Shown one piece after another: positions 12,457 through 23,998 of a DNA stretch of 64,000 nt (position 1 is the stretch's first letter; the number at the start of each line of letters is the position of its first letter). The stretch spans positions 62,001 to 126,000 of the forward strand of contig NJPS01000018.1 of assembly GCA_002946415.1 (NCBI GenBank), given 5' to 3'. The notes under the pieces were generated by a model. It saw only the letters and a list, made by a program, of their open reading frames with translations, did not search any database and was not told the DNA's origin. The position numbers were made by a program, and so were the translations under genes. The stretch comes from Rutstroemia sp. NJR-2017a BVV2. Taxonomy: Eukaryota > Ascomycota > Leotiomycetes > Helotiales > Rutstroemiaceae.

Positions 12457-13290
12457 TTACGTTTGATAGCCTTTCTCAAGTTCTCGTTGTAGCCTCGGGA
12501 AGAGTTTCAATGTCGCCTCCTTCATGGCTTGTGTACTCCTTGCCTCGCTTTCGTGCATTGATCTCCTCAATATTTCTCCTCTGCGCAAATTATTCCTTAC
12601 TTCGCCGAAAGGAAAGTTGCTTCCGCACATCATTCGTTCCGATCCAAAGAACCTTTCTGTGATTTCCATGTCGGCGTTGTTAATATCCATGGATGAGGCA
12701 TAGAAAAGCCTTGCTTCTCTCCTGACGTCGGCGACGCTCTTATTCACACTGCCCTCGATACCGCCGTTGACATATGGCAGAGTTCTACCACCATGTGAAA
12801 GTATCATCTTCAAATTTGGATAAATAGACATGGTATTTGAACTTATAAGGGAGCATGTTGTGCATGTTATTTCGTGCGCAAGATCCACCAGCTGCGGTAT
12901 CGAAGAATCAGTCGGACGTATAGGCATCGCCGAATTTATAATTGGATAAATGAAAATTACAGCATGGTGACGATTTAATTCTTCGAACACGGGCCAAAAA
13001 TTTCCTCCCCTAAGTACTTCCCCTCATAACTAGTGAAGAGCGTGACTCCATCTGCGTTGAGATTCTCGTAACAGAATTTGATGCTAGATAACACTTCTGA
13101 AATGGAGGCCTCGCCAATCGATGACAGTGTGGCGAAGAAATCAAACTCGGTAGGGTATTGTAGACGGAGCTTGTAGGCGTACGTATTGATTTCTTGACAC
13201 AAGGTACTTTCATGGAGAGGTGCGTAGGCAAACGAGAGAATGGAGGTTGAGATTGAGTTCTGAGCCATGAAGCTCAAAGAGATCTTGGGT
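12457..13290 (-). pseudogene. amidohydrolase 2 family (ACMSD / 6-methylsalicylate decarboxylase type), truncated and frameshifted
   Basis: The readable part starts near ISLSFMAQNSISTSILS, runs to GKYLGE, then changes frame in the A3T5 run near 12996-13004 and continues as FEELNRHHAVIFIYP to the stop at 12457. This matches the middle and C-terminal parts of amidohydrolase-2 decarboxylases, including the metal-site segment LSHGGRTLPY. The N-terminal HxH metal motif is absent because an in-frame stop lies just upstream, and the usual catalytic Asp near the C-terminus (GTDYPF type) is Asn here (CGSNFPFGE). Loss of both makes it non-functional. Relatives decarboxylate aromatic acids, for example 6-methylsalicylate in patulin-type pathways, which fits the nearby synthase scrap. 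Confidence 0.78.
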
Positions 13291-15705
13291 GATCAGTCGG
13301 GGGGCTGCAGACTTTTACCGACTTCTGAGCGTTTTTTGATATCTTTTTTGTGCTAGTTGAGAACAACACCCGATGATTCATAGTATTGCGTACGGTTGAG
13401 GTAGGCCGGGGGGATCATTTGATGTTGAGCGTCAATCTTCTCCACTTTCCTAACGGATGGCAATGGAATGCCGGTTATCGAGCGGCGACGAGGAGTGATG
13501 TATCGAAGACGGAACTCCTGAAAACGATAATTGAGAAATGTTGCTACATCTTCCCTGTTGACTTCAGGACGTTAGTTTGAGTTAATGCGGCTCAGGAGTC
13601 GGGGATCAAGAGCTCACTGTAGAAGACGATCACAGTAATCGTAATTACAACTGCCGCAATAATGAAGCAGACGGCTGCAACTGATATTTCCGACATATTA
13701 TGCTAGACTCTGAAACTTCGAAGTATGATCTTATGGATATGAACGAAGAGTCTGCGAGGGTATAGTAGAGAAGCGATACCGTAGAGCATTTTGTAATGAG
13801 AGTCTCCCCGAACTTGCACATGGAAATATTCATTCCTGTACCACTCTGATACACCAATTGTGTCTCCACGATCAGTTCTCGGATGACAGGTCTAGTAGGT
13901 AGCAGTTGGTAATATGAATGATGAGCTGTGTCCCTCCATGGCAGAGATATCTCCCGAATAGATGTCACTCCTCTATTTACATACATCAAATTGTGTTCTG
14001 CGGATTCTCAAGCATATCATGAGATGCTACTCTCTGGCACCACGTGCGGGTTGTCTCTCAATTATCTATTTCGTCTTAGCATATTGGCAGGTATTTCCAG
14101 CATACATCAACGGCGAAAGCTAATTTTGCAGCTGCAAAGCTTTTGTATCGCCGTAGAATATCTCCTCACCACTTGTACACTCAGACTAGAAGGTGTCATA
14201 ACGTTACCTCATGAAAATATTATACTCTGAGATCGTTTGTGACACCTTAAGGTGACAATCGGATACTTGTATCAACGGGCGGACGAGAATTGTGTGACAC
14301 TTTAAGAGGCGACCCTGATAGAGACCTGATCATCTGCTCGATACCCAAAGAACCGTGCTGATGAATCGACTGATCTGAAAAGATCAAAATTTCGATATAG
14401 CCTCACGCCTTCACATGTACAAGAGCAGCGGCTCTCCCATTCATTCACTCGCCACACTACACAAAGACCTTTTCCCCAAACGCTACAAACAATGATCTTC
14501 TCGAAGCACGCTGGAACTTGCCAAACCGTGCTTGATTGTTGGAGAAGGAAAGGATGTCTCTGTGGCAAGTGAAGCACCCTAGCTTATTAATTCTTCGACG
14601 GACCGGATGTCAGTTCTAAGAAACAGCGCGCCTACCTAAGCACCAACCGAATTCTTCTCCAGAAATAGGGGAATCACATTCTGCAGTCCCCGAGTAACCG
14701 CATTCACTGTACGTTTGGCAAACTGCTCGCTGGTGTTAAGGATGACCCCCAAGGAAATCAGAACACTCTCAGCTATGAGAAAGATGGTCTAGGACTTGCT
14801 GCACCTTAGCATGCTGATTCTGACGTTGATTCCTAGAGATCCGAGGCTGTCACACCATAAGAGCTGCGAGAAAGAGATATCCACCATTTCTGGATTACGA
14901 TTAGAAAGAACGAGGAGTTTACTAATAAATACCGCTAGACTGAACCCGAAGTTCATACTGACATTGGATCCAAATAGAAGAATGCTAACTCTTTCCGACA
15001 CTCGTCCGATTACTGGACACATTCATTACCAACGCGGAACATTTCATCCAAGAAGAATCTTCGAGCTTCAAAAATGACCAAAGCACAAATACAACCAAGT
15101 TTGAATTTCCTCCGTTGATCTACATGAAAATAGATTCGTGGCCCTTGATCACTTCGACCATGCTAAATAGTGGGCCATATGCAGGGTGCGGAGGAAAGCA
15201 CGCGTATCATTCGCGGAAGTCGTTTACAAACGTTTGCGGAAGTTTAATTGCATGCGGGGCAGGAGCAGGAGCGGAACTCGAAACTCGAAATATGTACGTG
15301 CGGTACGAAGTACGAGGTAGAACGAAACCCGCGATGTCGTTGTTCGTGCTCGTTCTTGCTACTGCTGGGTTGGGAAATCAGACCGTCTTTTATTGTAGGG
15401 ATATTATTTGAGCCGGCGCATTGGAAGGGCTAGACAGGGTGCCATTTGTGGGGTGTTTCTGTTCCTCGAATCTGAGTAGAATCGGACGATAGACCTGGAG
15501 GGAATACATAAGGAGGCGATGGGTGAGCCGTTTCTCGGGATTGACTTGCTTGTCTGTCTTATATTCGTTCATTCATCGGGATTTCATCCATCCATTCATT
15601 TCCAAATTCCAATATCCTAGGCTGGGCCTTTCTGTAAATATTTACCTTCTCTTTCCTGGGCCTTCACATACCTACTTATTCACTTTCACGCAACTATCCT
15701 TCACA
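13291..15705. other. long intergenic stretch, no gene recognised
   Basis: About 2.4 kb. Several open frames of 90-115 codons exist on both strands (for example near 13645, 13928, 14302 and 14796) but none shows a domain, codon pattern or intron structure I can defend. The final 150 bases, pyrimidine-rich with CTTTCAC and CAACTATCC, look like a normal fungal promoter and leader for the next gene. Confidence 0.45.
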
Positions 15706-16701
15706 ATGTACAAATACACCACCTCCACCTCACTATCCCTTCTCCTCTCCGCCTCTACTGTCCTCGCCTCCTCTTCCCCTTTCGTCAAGCGCGATTCCTG
15801 GGGCGCAGCATTCAGTCTCGGCCCTGCCGCGTCACCCATAATTAGCACCAGCACAACCATCTACCCGGGTGCGATGCCCAGCAACCAAACCGCCTATCTC
15901 TTCGCCTGGCTCGGTATCTCCAACGGCACCGGCGACCTCATCCAAAGCATCGTAGGGTCATACCCAGCTGGGGAGAGCGAATGCGGCGGCCAAACCGGCG
16001 CCGACACAACCTGGTGCATATCCTCCGAAGTCTACGGAAGCGGATACCAATATGTTGGCGAGCTCACCACTGCCGATCTCAACTACGAGAATGGCATAAA
16101 ACTCAACTACACCCTCATCGACTCCTCTACGTATCTATGGCTGCAGACCATGGAAGACGCAGTAACAGGTGCCCTGCTCAGCACATACAACAAGACATCT
16201 GGACCGATGATCGGCTGGGGAACCGCATTGGAATGTAACAATAACGATGCAGGAGAAGCGTGTACTGGAACAGTGGAGCCGCAGTACTATGTGAATTCGA
16301 CGATCGTGCTGGAAGGGACAGACGAGAGCTTTGCGGATACGCTTGGTGCTGGCACAGGGGTCGTTTATACTGATATGGAGACTGCGGATGGGGGTAAGAC
16401 GTGGACGATTGCGAAGATTACGATTCCGGCTATGCAGGATTTGGCGGATGATGATACTTCTTCGGCGGTCGTGGCTGCTTCTTCGCCGAGTACTGTAGTG
16501 GGGAATATTGCTGTTGCGACTTCATCGGCGCTGGTCGCGGTCCAGACATCTGTCGCTTCGTCTTCGATCTCGGTTCCATCAACGACTTCAGTTGCTAGCT
16601 CGTCGACTGCTACGGCTTTGGCTGCTTCCAGCTTCTCCGGTCGTCCTGGAAGTGGTTGGTTTGGTGGTGTTCATGGAGGAGGACGATTTGGTGGATTCTA
16701 G
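15706..16701 (+). CDS. secreted Ser/Thr-rich protein of unknown function
   Basis: One exon, 331 residues from the ATG at 15706, which is preceded by a pyrimidine-rich leader and a CACA start context; the open frame extends upstream but that part is leader-like. Residues 1-20 form a signal peptide and VKRD at about 28 resembles a KEX2-type cleavage site. The folded part (about 30-235) is rich in Trp, Gly and Asn-x-Ser/Thr sites, with AYLFAWLGISNGTGDLIQ and four or more cysteines, giving the impression of a beta-rich lectin or glucanase-like fold; that is inference. It ends in a Ser/Thr/Val/Ala linker and a Gly/Phe-rich tail (FGGVHGGGRFGGF). There is no terminal hydrophobic segment, so no GPI signal. 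No named family recognised. Confidence 0.75.
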   Translation: MYKYTTSTSLSLLLSASTVLASSSPFVKRDSWGAAFSLGPAASPIISTSTTIYPGAMPSNQTAYLFAWLGISNGTGDLIQSIVGSYPAGESECGGQTGADTTWCISSEVYGSGYQYVGELTTADLNYENGIKLNYTLIDSSTYLWLQTMEDAVTGALLSTYNKTSGPMIGWGTALECNNNDAGEACTGTVEPQYYVNSTIVLEGTDESFADTLGAGTGVVYTDMETADGGKTWTIAKITIPAMQDLADDDTSSAVVAASSPSTVVGNIAVATSSALVAVQTSVASSSISVPSTTSVASSSTATALAASSFSGRPGSGWFGGVHGGGRFGGF

Positions 16702-17351
16702 ACAGCAGGGTGAATTTGTATTGTAGGTAGTTTGTGAATTGAGTCCGGTATAGATTGCTGGATGGGGAGGATAGATGTTCTCTTCTTGTATAATATTTGA
16801 TAACATTAGCGAAATTGAAAAGGGAACTGTTTTCCCAATGCCATGAAACACATTATTTCACTGTATGCTTGCTTGGTTGAACTGGTCCGATTCTCATTGC
16901 TATCATTTGTTACCTGATATCTGCTTCCTTTCTCCTAATTGCAATGCTCTATCCCCAGCACGACAGAGTTTAACAAGATTACCCAGACCTTTCGGTCAAG
17001 GGGGGACGTGTTTTGACTCCGCTCTGAAAATGAGACCGGGCACTGGGGTGAAGCCGAATACTCTGGAGTTGACTTGGTAAACCAACATTGGTGACATGGA
17101 GTATTACAAGAACGCAATACAGCAAGATGCTTCTCATTTGTAGTAATTCATCATTCATATCTACTCCATGACATGCCCATCCATATCGTATCTTACATAA
17201 CTCTTAAAAGAGACCCAGGCCACCAACACCATGAAACCCAACGTTTCAAATCGTCCAAACATAGGCACTTAGATATCTCCATCAGTGACGCGCCCGCTAT
17301 TCGTAATCATAATATCAAAACATTCCCCTTGTGACTTTTGCCAGTTTCCAT
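16702..17351. other. convergent intergenic spacer
   Basis: About 650 bases between the 3' ends of the secreted protein and the transporter. It should hold both 3' untranslated regions; no gene seen. Confidence 0.5.
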
Positions 17352-18829
17352 TTATTCCTGGTTATCTGCGCAAGACCAAGACCCCTTGCTTCCCGATGCA
17401 TCCAAATGCATTTGATAACCAGAAGCGTACAACCCCACAAAACAAATAATACACCCCAGCAAAATCAACGCAAAATTCGTGGCAGACAACAACAGCTTCT
17501 TCGTGCCCCGAGTACAGCTTCCCCAGTTGAGGTAGAACCAGCAGATACCGGGAAGACCGTACGAGAACCAGGATGCGAAAAGCGCAGAGATGAATCCGAG
17601 GAGATCGGAGAAGACGGGGATACTCTCAGCAATAATCCATGCGATGGTCCACGAGCCGACAACAAGCGCAATCCAGCTTCCGGTGGCGATCAAACCTCTG
17701 CTGTGAAGGTGCTTGGTTCTTGCGAAGATACGGAGATAAGCGTACTTAACAGTAACATGGGCGAAGATAACACCGGCGATAATGATCGTAGGTAGTGCGA
17801 TTCCCCAGGCAATTTTTCGGATCAGGGGAATATTACTGCTGAGTGCGGGACTGGCGACATTCTCCCCAGCATAACGGTAAATGACGAGCGCCGCAACGAA
17901 GTAAAGACTGATATCGACAGTTTGGAGGAGGACGAGTGCCTTGGGGAATTCTTTGGGATTGCGGAGTTCACTAATGAAACTGATCCACGCCACGTGGCCA
18001 CCATAGGCGAAAACGACATTGGAGATGCTGTTGAATGCGGAGGGGAAGGATGGGTGGTAAGTTGCTTGCATGGCGTCGGCAGCAGCTTGTGGGGAGACTC
18101 CAAGGGCGACCATGGTGATCATAACGGCGGAGAGAATACTAGTGAATGCTAGAAAATTGGTTAGTTCATGTTTTTGATGTCGTAGAATTGTGAACTTACA
18201 GATAATGGAGAGGAAGGAAACATTTTTCAGCGTCCTGTTCATGGAAAGCAAGCTGAAAATTACCAATCCAACCACACCCCAAACAATCGTACAAGTTGCA
18301 TGATTCGTAAGAACATTCATCGCAATCGTAAAGGTCAAAAGATGCGACGCCATGCAAAACACACAGTAGATGATGTATGCGGCACCGAAGACATCACGTC
18401 CAATAGGTCCAAGTAGAACCTCTCCAATTCCTCCATAATCGGTAATCTTTTGGAACACATTAGTAAGGTGGTTCTGACGCCCCACAATCTTGCATAATAT
18501 GACATATGACATACCTGAGGATACCGCATCCTGAATTGCCACAGAACGTAACCGGAATATGTCGAGAAGATACCAAGGCCAATGATAGTGATCAAACCAC
18601 CGATCAGACCAACTTTTGCGAGAACTGCAGGTAGAGATAAGATGCCGAGGGAAATGTTCTCAGCAATCATCACGAGTGATCCTTGCCACCAGGTCATCGT
18701 CTTGTCTGTTGCGAGTGTGAGCTCATGTTTCCTCCAATATCAGCAAAAAAGAGAAATCGTACATTGAACTTCAGCACCCTCCTCATTTCCATAGGCGTCA
18801 AGCACCTCGGCCTCCTTCACGTCAGACAT
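17352..18829 (-). CDS. AAAP-family amino acid transporter (Neurospora mtr type)
   Basis: Four exons: 18829-18763, 18705-18515, 18446-18200 and 18148-17352, giving 433 residues. The short acidic N-terminus (MSDVKEAEVLDAYGNEE) leads into MTWWQGSLVMIAENISLGIL, the usual first membrane helix of fungal neutral amino acid permeases; about eleven hydrophobic helices follow, including NVVFAYGGHVAWISFISEL. The family imports neutral and aromatic amino acids by proton symport at the plasma membrane. The start is a choice: the frame stays open upstream of 18829 but has no in-frame ATG before it, so an additional 5' exon remains possible. Length and helix count look normal, and no damage is seen. Confidence 0.9.
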
Positions 18830-21010
18830 CGAATCATCATTGGGCCGGTATTGACGATCTGGCTCTGCCGTCAAAATATCATCTGGTTTATGTGTCGTGC
18901 TCTCTTTGACATCCATGATTGCGGCTCAAAAGCTTGTCTTGCTTGGATCCTGACGTACAATTAAGTCGTTGAAGGAATCGATGCCTAGAAGCGTGTGCTG
19001 TACACTTAGAGCGTTGAAGCTACTGCTACTACTACAGTAGCACTAGGATGACGGATTGGAAGTATGATTTGGAGGAGGAAAGATGAAGGAAGAGAAGAGG
19101 AGGGAGGAGGAGAAGTAGAAGGCAAAGAGGGGAGAAATAAGCATCATTAACAAGTATTTCGACTAGACCCCGAGATAGGAAGTCGATTTACGATTAACAA
19201 TTGCATTCCGTCAATCATTTGATAAAGCAGTCAGCAAGCACTTCCAAGGAAATCGAACTAACATGTTATTTTATGGTTCCTAAACGTAATAGGGATCCAT
19301 CCTGCTGCGACATCATGAGCGACGGTGGACCTGAGGGAATATCTATTATGTTTTGACGAGGTTAAGCGAGAAATACTTGGCTACGAAAGTGCCGGGAGAT
19401 CTCGGCAGATTGTGGGCTCGGGTGGACTCGGTGGATTTGGTGGCTTCAGAGTGGATTTGGGCCTAAAAGCTTTTCAGGGTTTATAATCTGGGGAAGTACA
19501 TAAGTGTTGTACAGTAGTAGATGGGCGAGATTAGGATTGTTGAGATTGGTGAGGGTGGTTAGATTGGCTGGAGTGACTTGATATTTGGCCTCATGCGAGC
19601 GGTACATCGTCCGTTGTCCTTGATCAAAGTCTCGTTCCGTTGCTAGTTGCAAGGCTTGTCCGTGAAGTGGGAGCACTACCGTAAAGTGAGGTACTTTCCG
19701 TTGGCTCGGCTAGCGTAGCTAATGAAGCGATGGGATCATCTGGCATGCGACTCGACTAAGTTTGAATGCGAAAAGAAATAAACCAAGATGACCCAAATGA
19801 CCCAACGTGTAGGAAATCCGGAGTGCAGTACGAACCCCTTCTAGAAACATCTTCGCTTCAAACAAGTTTGAATTTGTGCCTGCACCAGCGGTAAGGAAAA
19901 CGATGCAGCTGCGAGCGAAAAATGATGATCCCCCGAGTCAGGTACATTCAGTCAGGCAGTTGAGAGACTCGAGCGAGTACCGGTAGCTGAGCAGATTCTC
20001 ATCGGCCCGGGGTTCATCCAGGATTTGTGTCCTTCTTCTCCGCCCCATCCAAACCCCAACCCCAACCCCAACCCCTCACCGACATCATCGTTAAACAAGC
20101 CGAGCACATAAAGATCCGGACAAGTTGGCATTTGCGAAAGGACCCTATCGAACTGTCATCTTCGCATCTACTGTACGAGATCATATGGCGGGCGGTGGGC
20201 GAGTGAGACAAACCGATATTGGGGTTTGTTGATGCTCCATACGCAGCGCGCTCACCACTCAGAAATGGAAGAACGGCCGGTTAGTAGTGGAGTCTCCTCC
20301 TTCCCTTCGCCTCATTTTGTCAATGCAGCATGCAAGTACTGTAAGACAAAAAGGCCCAGAAATGATAAGAACGCTCGACTCTCCCTTTGGTCAACCGCTC
20401 GCTCACTCTGTTGCTCGTGCCTCGCATTATTCAGCATTTGTGGGTTTTTGTTCATCTATACAGTTATGTGTCTTCATTATTGCCGACGACGCATCGTCAT
20501 GGTTTGTGGCAAATCGAATCAGCTTACAACTTTTTACAACTTTTTCATGATCTGCATTAGTTTTTGCGGTCAGCATGGAACAATGAATTCCCGGTCCCGA
20601 GCGGATTACTCTTTTGGGAATTATTCGGCATGATCCTCCCGGAGCATTTGCGCCAGTACCTGCATTAAGATTGCATTAAATTAGTGCACAACTTCGGCGT
20701 ACACCGATCCCCATCGCTTTCCGCGGTGTAGAAACATCTTGGCCACTTTACAAAATTACCACCGAATCACTTACTGTACAGACCATTGTTCCAGCTGTTT
20801 TAGGTCAAACATGCTAGTCGGATAGTAATGATCCAAGAAGCGTAACTGGGAAAAGGGCGGCCTTCCGTTTATATCACATAGTTAGAATCACTTCTTACTT
20901 CATGCTTCTTTGCTCATTCACCACAAGCATGAAGTACAGACAATTTTCGAAAATTTCTATGTACCGTCTTACTGACAGAATATATACAAAGAATCGCCCG
21001 CTTCTCCTCC
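18830..21010. other. intergenic with low-complexity tracts
   Basis: About 2.2 kb without a supportable gene. It contains a purine-rich tract of GA/GGA units at about 19071-19140, close upstream of the transporter, and a short CCAACC-type tandem tract at 20047-20073. Open frames at 19446, 20014 and 20226 look spurious. Confidence 0.5.
20047..20073. repeat. short CCAACC-type microsatellite
   Basis: Four to five imperfect units of AACCCC on the plus strand. It resembles but is not the fungal telomere repeat (CCCTAA), and nothing around it suggests a chromosome end. Confidence 0.7.
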
Positions 21011-22518
21011 CTAGAAAAACACACCAGTCAAAGCCTTCACAAAGTTCTGCGCAACCAACTTCTGAATCGCTTGTCCCGGATGATAAGTATCATACCACAA
21101 ACAAGTCTTACCATCCGAATTCGTACAAGTAGTACCCGTAGCACCGTACGCAGATGGATTATCAAGCGCTGTCCAGAAAGACGCCGAGGTGTTGAAGACG
21201 GTACCCGTTACACCCGAATTGGCAGTCTTGAAAGCAGCCATGCGTGTCAAGAGATCTTGGTTATAGGTGGTGATGTTACCGCGAACGTACTTCATATTTT
21301 GGGCGGTTTGTTGGGCAAATACTGGGGCTTGGTCGAATGCTGGATATTTGTTAGATTGCAAACTTCTTTAATTGGGGAAGTGGGACTGATGAGTACTTAC
21401 GTGGAACCATGAAAAGTGTAAAGTATCTGATACCGGCGTCGTACAATTTTTGCAGCTGACCAAAGTATTGGTCTAGGATCTTATCGAACGGCGTAGCGAA
21501 GCCATCCCAGTACGAGTTTCCGACATCATTGATACCCATCCAAACAACGGCCATGGTGTTAGCAGAAGTCCAAGCGATATTAGAAGCATTGTGAGCAGTG
21601 TATGTTTCGAATTCGGTAACTTGCGAAAGAAGATCGTCGGTAGCTCCTTTGACAAGACTGTTATCAGTGGTGGCACCGTATTCGGCGAAATCGAAGGCGA
21701 GGACTAGAGAGCTGTTCAATTGGGTGGCGGTTTGGCCGACCCAGTTCAATCCTCCGCTTGTTGTGGTTCCTGGCAAAGCGACACCAAGAGGCAGGTCAGC
21801 TGAAGGGGCGGTACTTCCGGCCCAGAAACCATCCGAGGAATAGGAGTCACCACTGAATACAGGTTAGTCGTTGTTACTAATTCCCGAATTTGTGGTGCTT
21901 ACAAGATCATGAGATACTTGGTTCCCGAGGATGCAACGGAGCTTGCTGTTGCGGCAGATGATGCACTCGTCGCTACAACGGCTGAGCTTGCGACAGAGAC
22001 AGCGCTGCTGGCGGCTACTTTTGACACGACAGAGCTAACAACTAGAGCCTGAGAAGTCGCGGCCGATGTGGCAATAGAAGTTGCTTGAGACTTCACAACC
22101 GAGGTAGCAAATGTTGATGAGCACTTCTTTTTTGAGACCACTGAAGACACTACCGCGCTCGAAGCCGACAGAACCGATGAGCACTTCTTCTTAGTAGTGA
22201 CGGAAGAGACAGCTGATGTAGCAGCTGATGCCGCGCTCGTAACCTGGGCGCTGGAGGCTACAACACTCGTAGCAGCCGTTGTTGCTCCGGTAGCCTGAAG
22301 ACATTGATCTATCCGGATTAGAAATAAGCCAGATTATTCGAATTGTCTAACTAACAGTAAAATGCATTTTGCGACTGACAAACAGCCCCGGCAACGCACG
22401 TGGTTGACCCCGAATAGCCACTCCCGCCACACTGACCATAAACCGCCACATCCGCCCCCTCAACGGCCGAAGCGAGTAAAACACCGGCCAGCGGTAACAC
22501 AAGGTTAAAAGCAACCAT
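21011..22518 (-). CDS. CBM1-linked SGNH/GDSL esterase (CE16 acetylesterase-like)
   Basis: Four exons: 22518-22356, 22308-21903, 21852-21401 and 21339-21011, 449 residues. A signal peptide (residues 1-20) is followed by a type 1 cellulose-binding module with the YGQCGGSGYSGSTTC start and an AFYYQCL end formed across the first intron. A long Ala/Ser/Val linker follows, then the SGNH domain: block I ILFGDSYSS (the nucleophile Ser, also formed across an intron), block III GINDVGNSYWDG, and the C-terminal Asp-His pair in DTYHPG. CE16-type enzymes remove acetyl groups from xylo- and other oligosaccharides outside the cell, and the CBM1 anchors the enzyme to cellulose. The linker carries two KKKCSS units, each with a cysteine, which is odd for a linker. 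Confidence 0.9.
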
Positions 22519-23998
22519 TGTGCGTAGATATCAACAAGAAAACAATAAGACAAAGAACGTAACCTTCCGTGAAAACCAAGCACGGGAATTTGAAAAAGAA
22601 TGTAGAAAATGTTTTCAGAAGATTAAACTTCTCAAAACGAAAGGAAACAATCACCATCATATACAGAATTAATCCGTCGTTTCATTGTGCCAATATTTTC
22701 CATTTTCACGATCAAAAGGAAGGCGAGACGCGTATTTCGCACTCTATTCCAGACGATGGACAATGAGGGGGTTCTTTAACGAGATTGCAGTTTTGGCTAT
22801 ATGGGCGGTTATGCTTGGCGGACCGCCGGAAACGGGAATGTCCGTGCGTTTTTCCGGTCGGAAATGTTTTTGTTTGGTGGAAGTGCTTGCGTTTTGAGGT
22901 TATTCGTGCGCGTCTATACGCTGTTTTGAGATGTTCCGTTTCATATTTATAGATAGAAGATGTAAGGGAGGGCGACAGAAGCTTAGTAGTACACGCTGTG
23001 AAGCTGTTCCATCCACTTGAAATGGTCGAGTTGAGGTATGAGTGTATGTGCTAGGTAGTGATACATTTGTTCCCACGTTGTTGCTGCTGCTGCTGTTGTC
23101 GTTGCTGTTATTGTTGCTGTTGCTGTTGTTGAAATTTTGGGTGGGACAATCCAGATATTTCGTCGGATCCTCCTTGTTTTTTTATCGAGTTATTTAATTC
23201 TTAATTCTCGTGACGACAACGATCACAATAAGCCAATACCTTTGCCCTACACGACAGCGAGGTCTTTTACCCCCTATTGTATCTAGCCATAGCGCAAGAC
23301 GTCCATAAAACGTCGATGACTACTCAATATGGCAGCTCACCGATTGGTGGCTAATGATTCCCATACAATATTCGATCCTTCCTATTCCCTGCCAACGTCA
23401 TATCACGGCCTGAACCGATAACACCATTTATCAAAACGCCCGCACGCAGAAGTCGTGATGTCAAGAACACATGGCGAACATGCTTCATATTCGACATTTC
23501 GGCCTCAAACACGGACGTAGATAGATCTTATCTCCGCTCTAGGAAACTTATTGCAAATCCTCACCCTATATTTCTCCGATATTGATGATGTCGTTGAGTT
23601 AAGTTGTTGTGGCCGTGACGTTTGATATTCCTGAAGTCTTGGCTTACCCCGCAAGAAATGGTGCGGAGGGGAGCTCCCGACCAATGAAACTCAATTCATT
23701 ATAACATCATTGGCTTCAAAGGACAGCCATCTAGAACCAATCATAGATGTTGTAAATCAGGTCAACCAATGGAAGAAAAGGAATTGAACATCCTACGTAC
23801 AAAATTCACATCACTTTGACAGTTCAAGTCGATTAAAAGTCGTGATGTAAGGAAATGCACTCACAAGACCTTTCGTACATGTACATCGGCAAACCAACTT
23901 CAAGAATGGATATATTTCTTCTTAAAAGCCTGGTTTCGACCCCCAACACCCTCAACTTATAAAACACACACCGTCCTCTCGAATCTCCTGTTAAAAAG
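22519..23998. other. divergent intergenic region with CTG-type repeat
   Basis: About 1.5 kb between the divergent esterase and hemerythrin-like genes, so it should hold both promoters. The only structure seen is a trinucleotide tract (listed separately). Open frames at 22569 and 22685 look spurious. Confidence 0.5.
23077..23131. repeat. imperfect TTG/CTG trinucleotide tract
   Basis: About eighteen units of TTG, CTG, TCG and TTA in one phase. It lies outside any gene I recognise. On the minus strand the same phase would read as a Gln/Ser/Asn tract but no open frame supports one. Confidence 0.75.

Noticed and set aside
14302..14577. Minus-strand 91-codon frame and a plus-strand Cys-rich short frame near 14490
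   Set aside because: I considered a Zn2Cys6 start because of clustered Cys and Arg/Lys, but the spacing does not fit and no regulator domain follows.
18830..18960. Longer N-terminus of the AAAP transporter
   Set aside because: The frame is open upstream of 18829, but it has no in-frame ATG and the ATG at 18915 is in another frame that soon stops.
20047..20073. Telomere-like repeat
   Set aside because: The unit is AACCCC without the T of CCCTAA, very short and internal to ordinary gene space.
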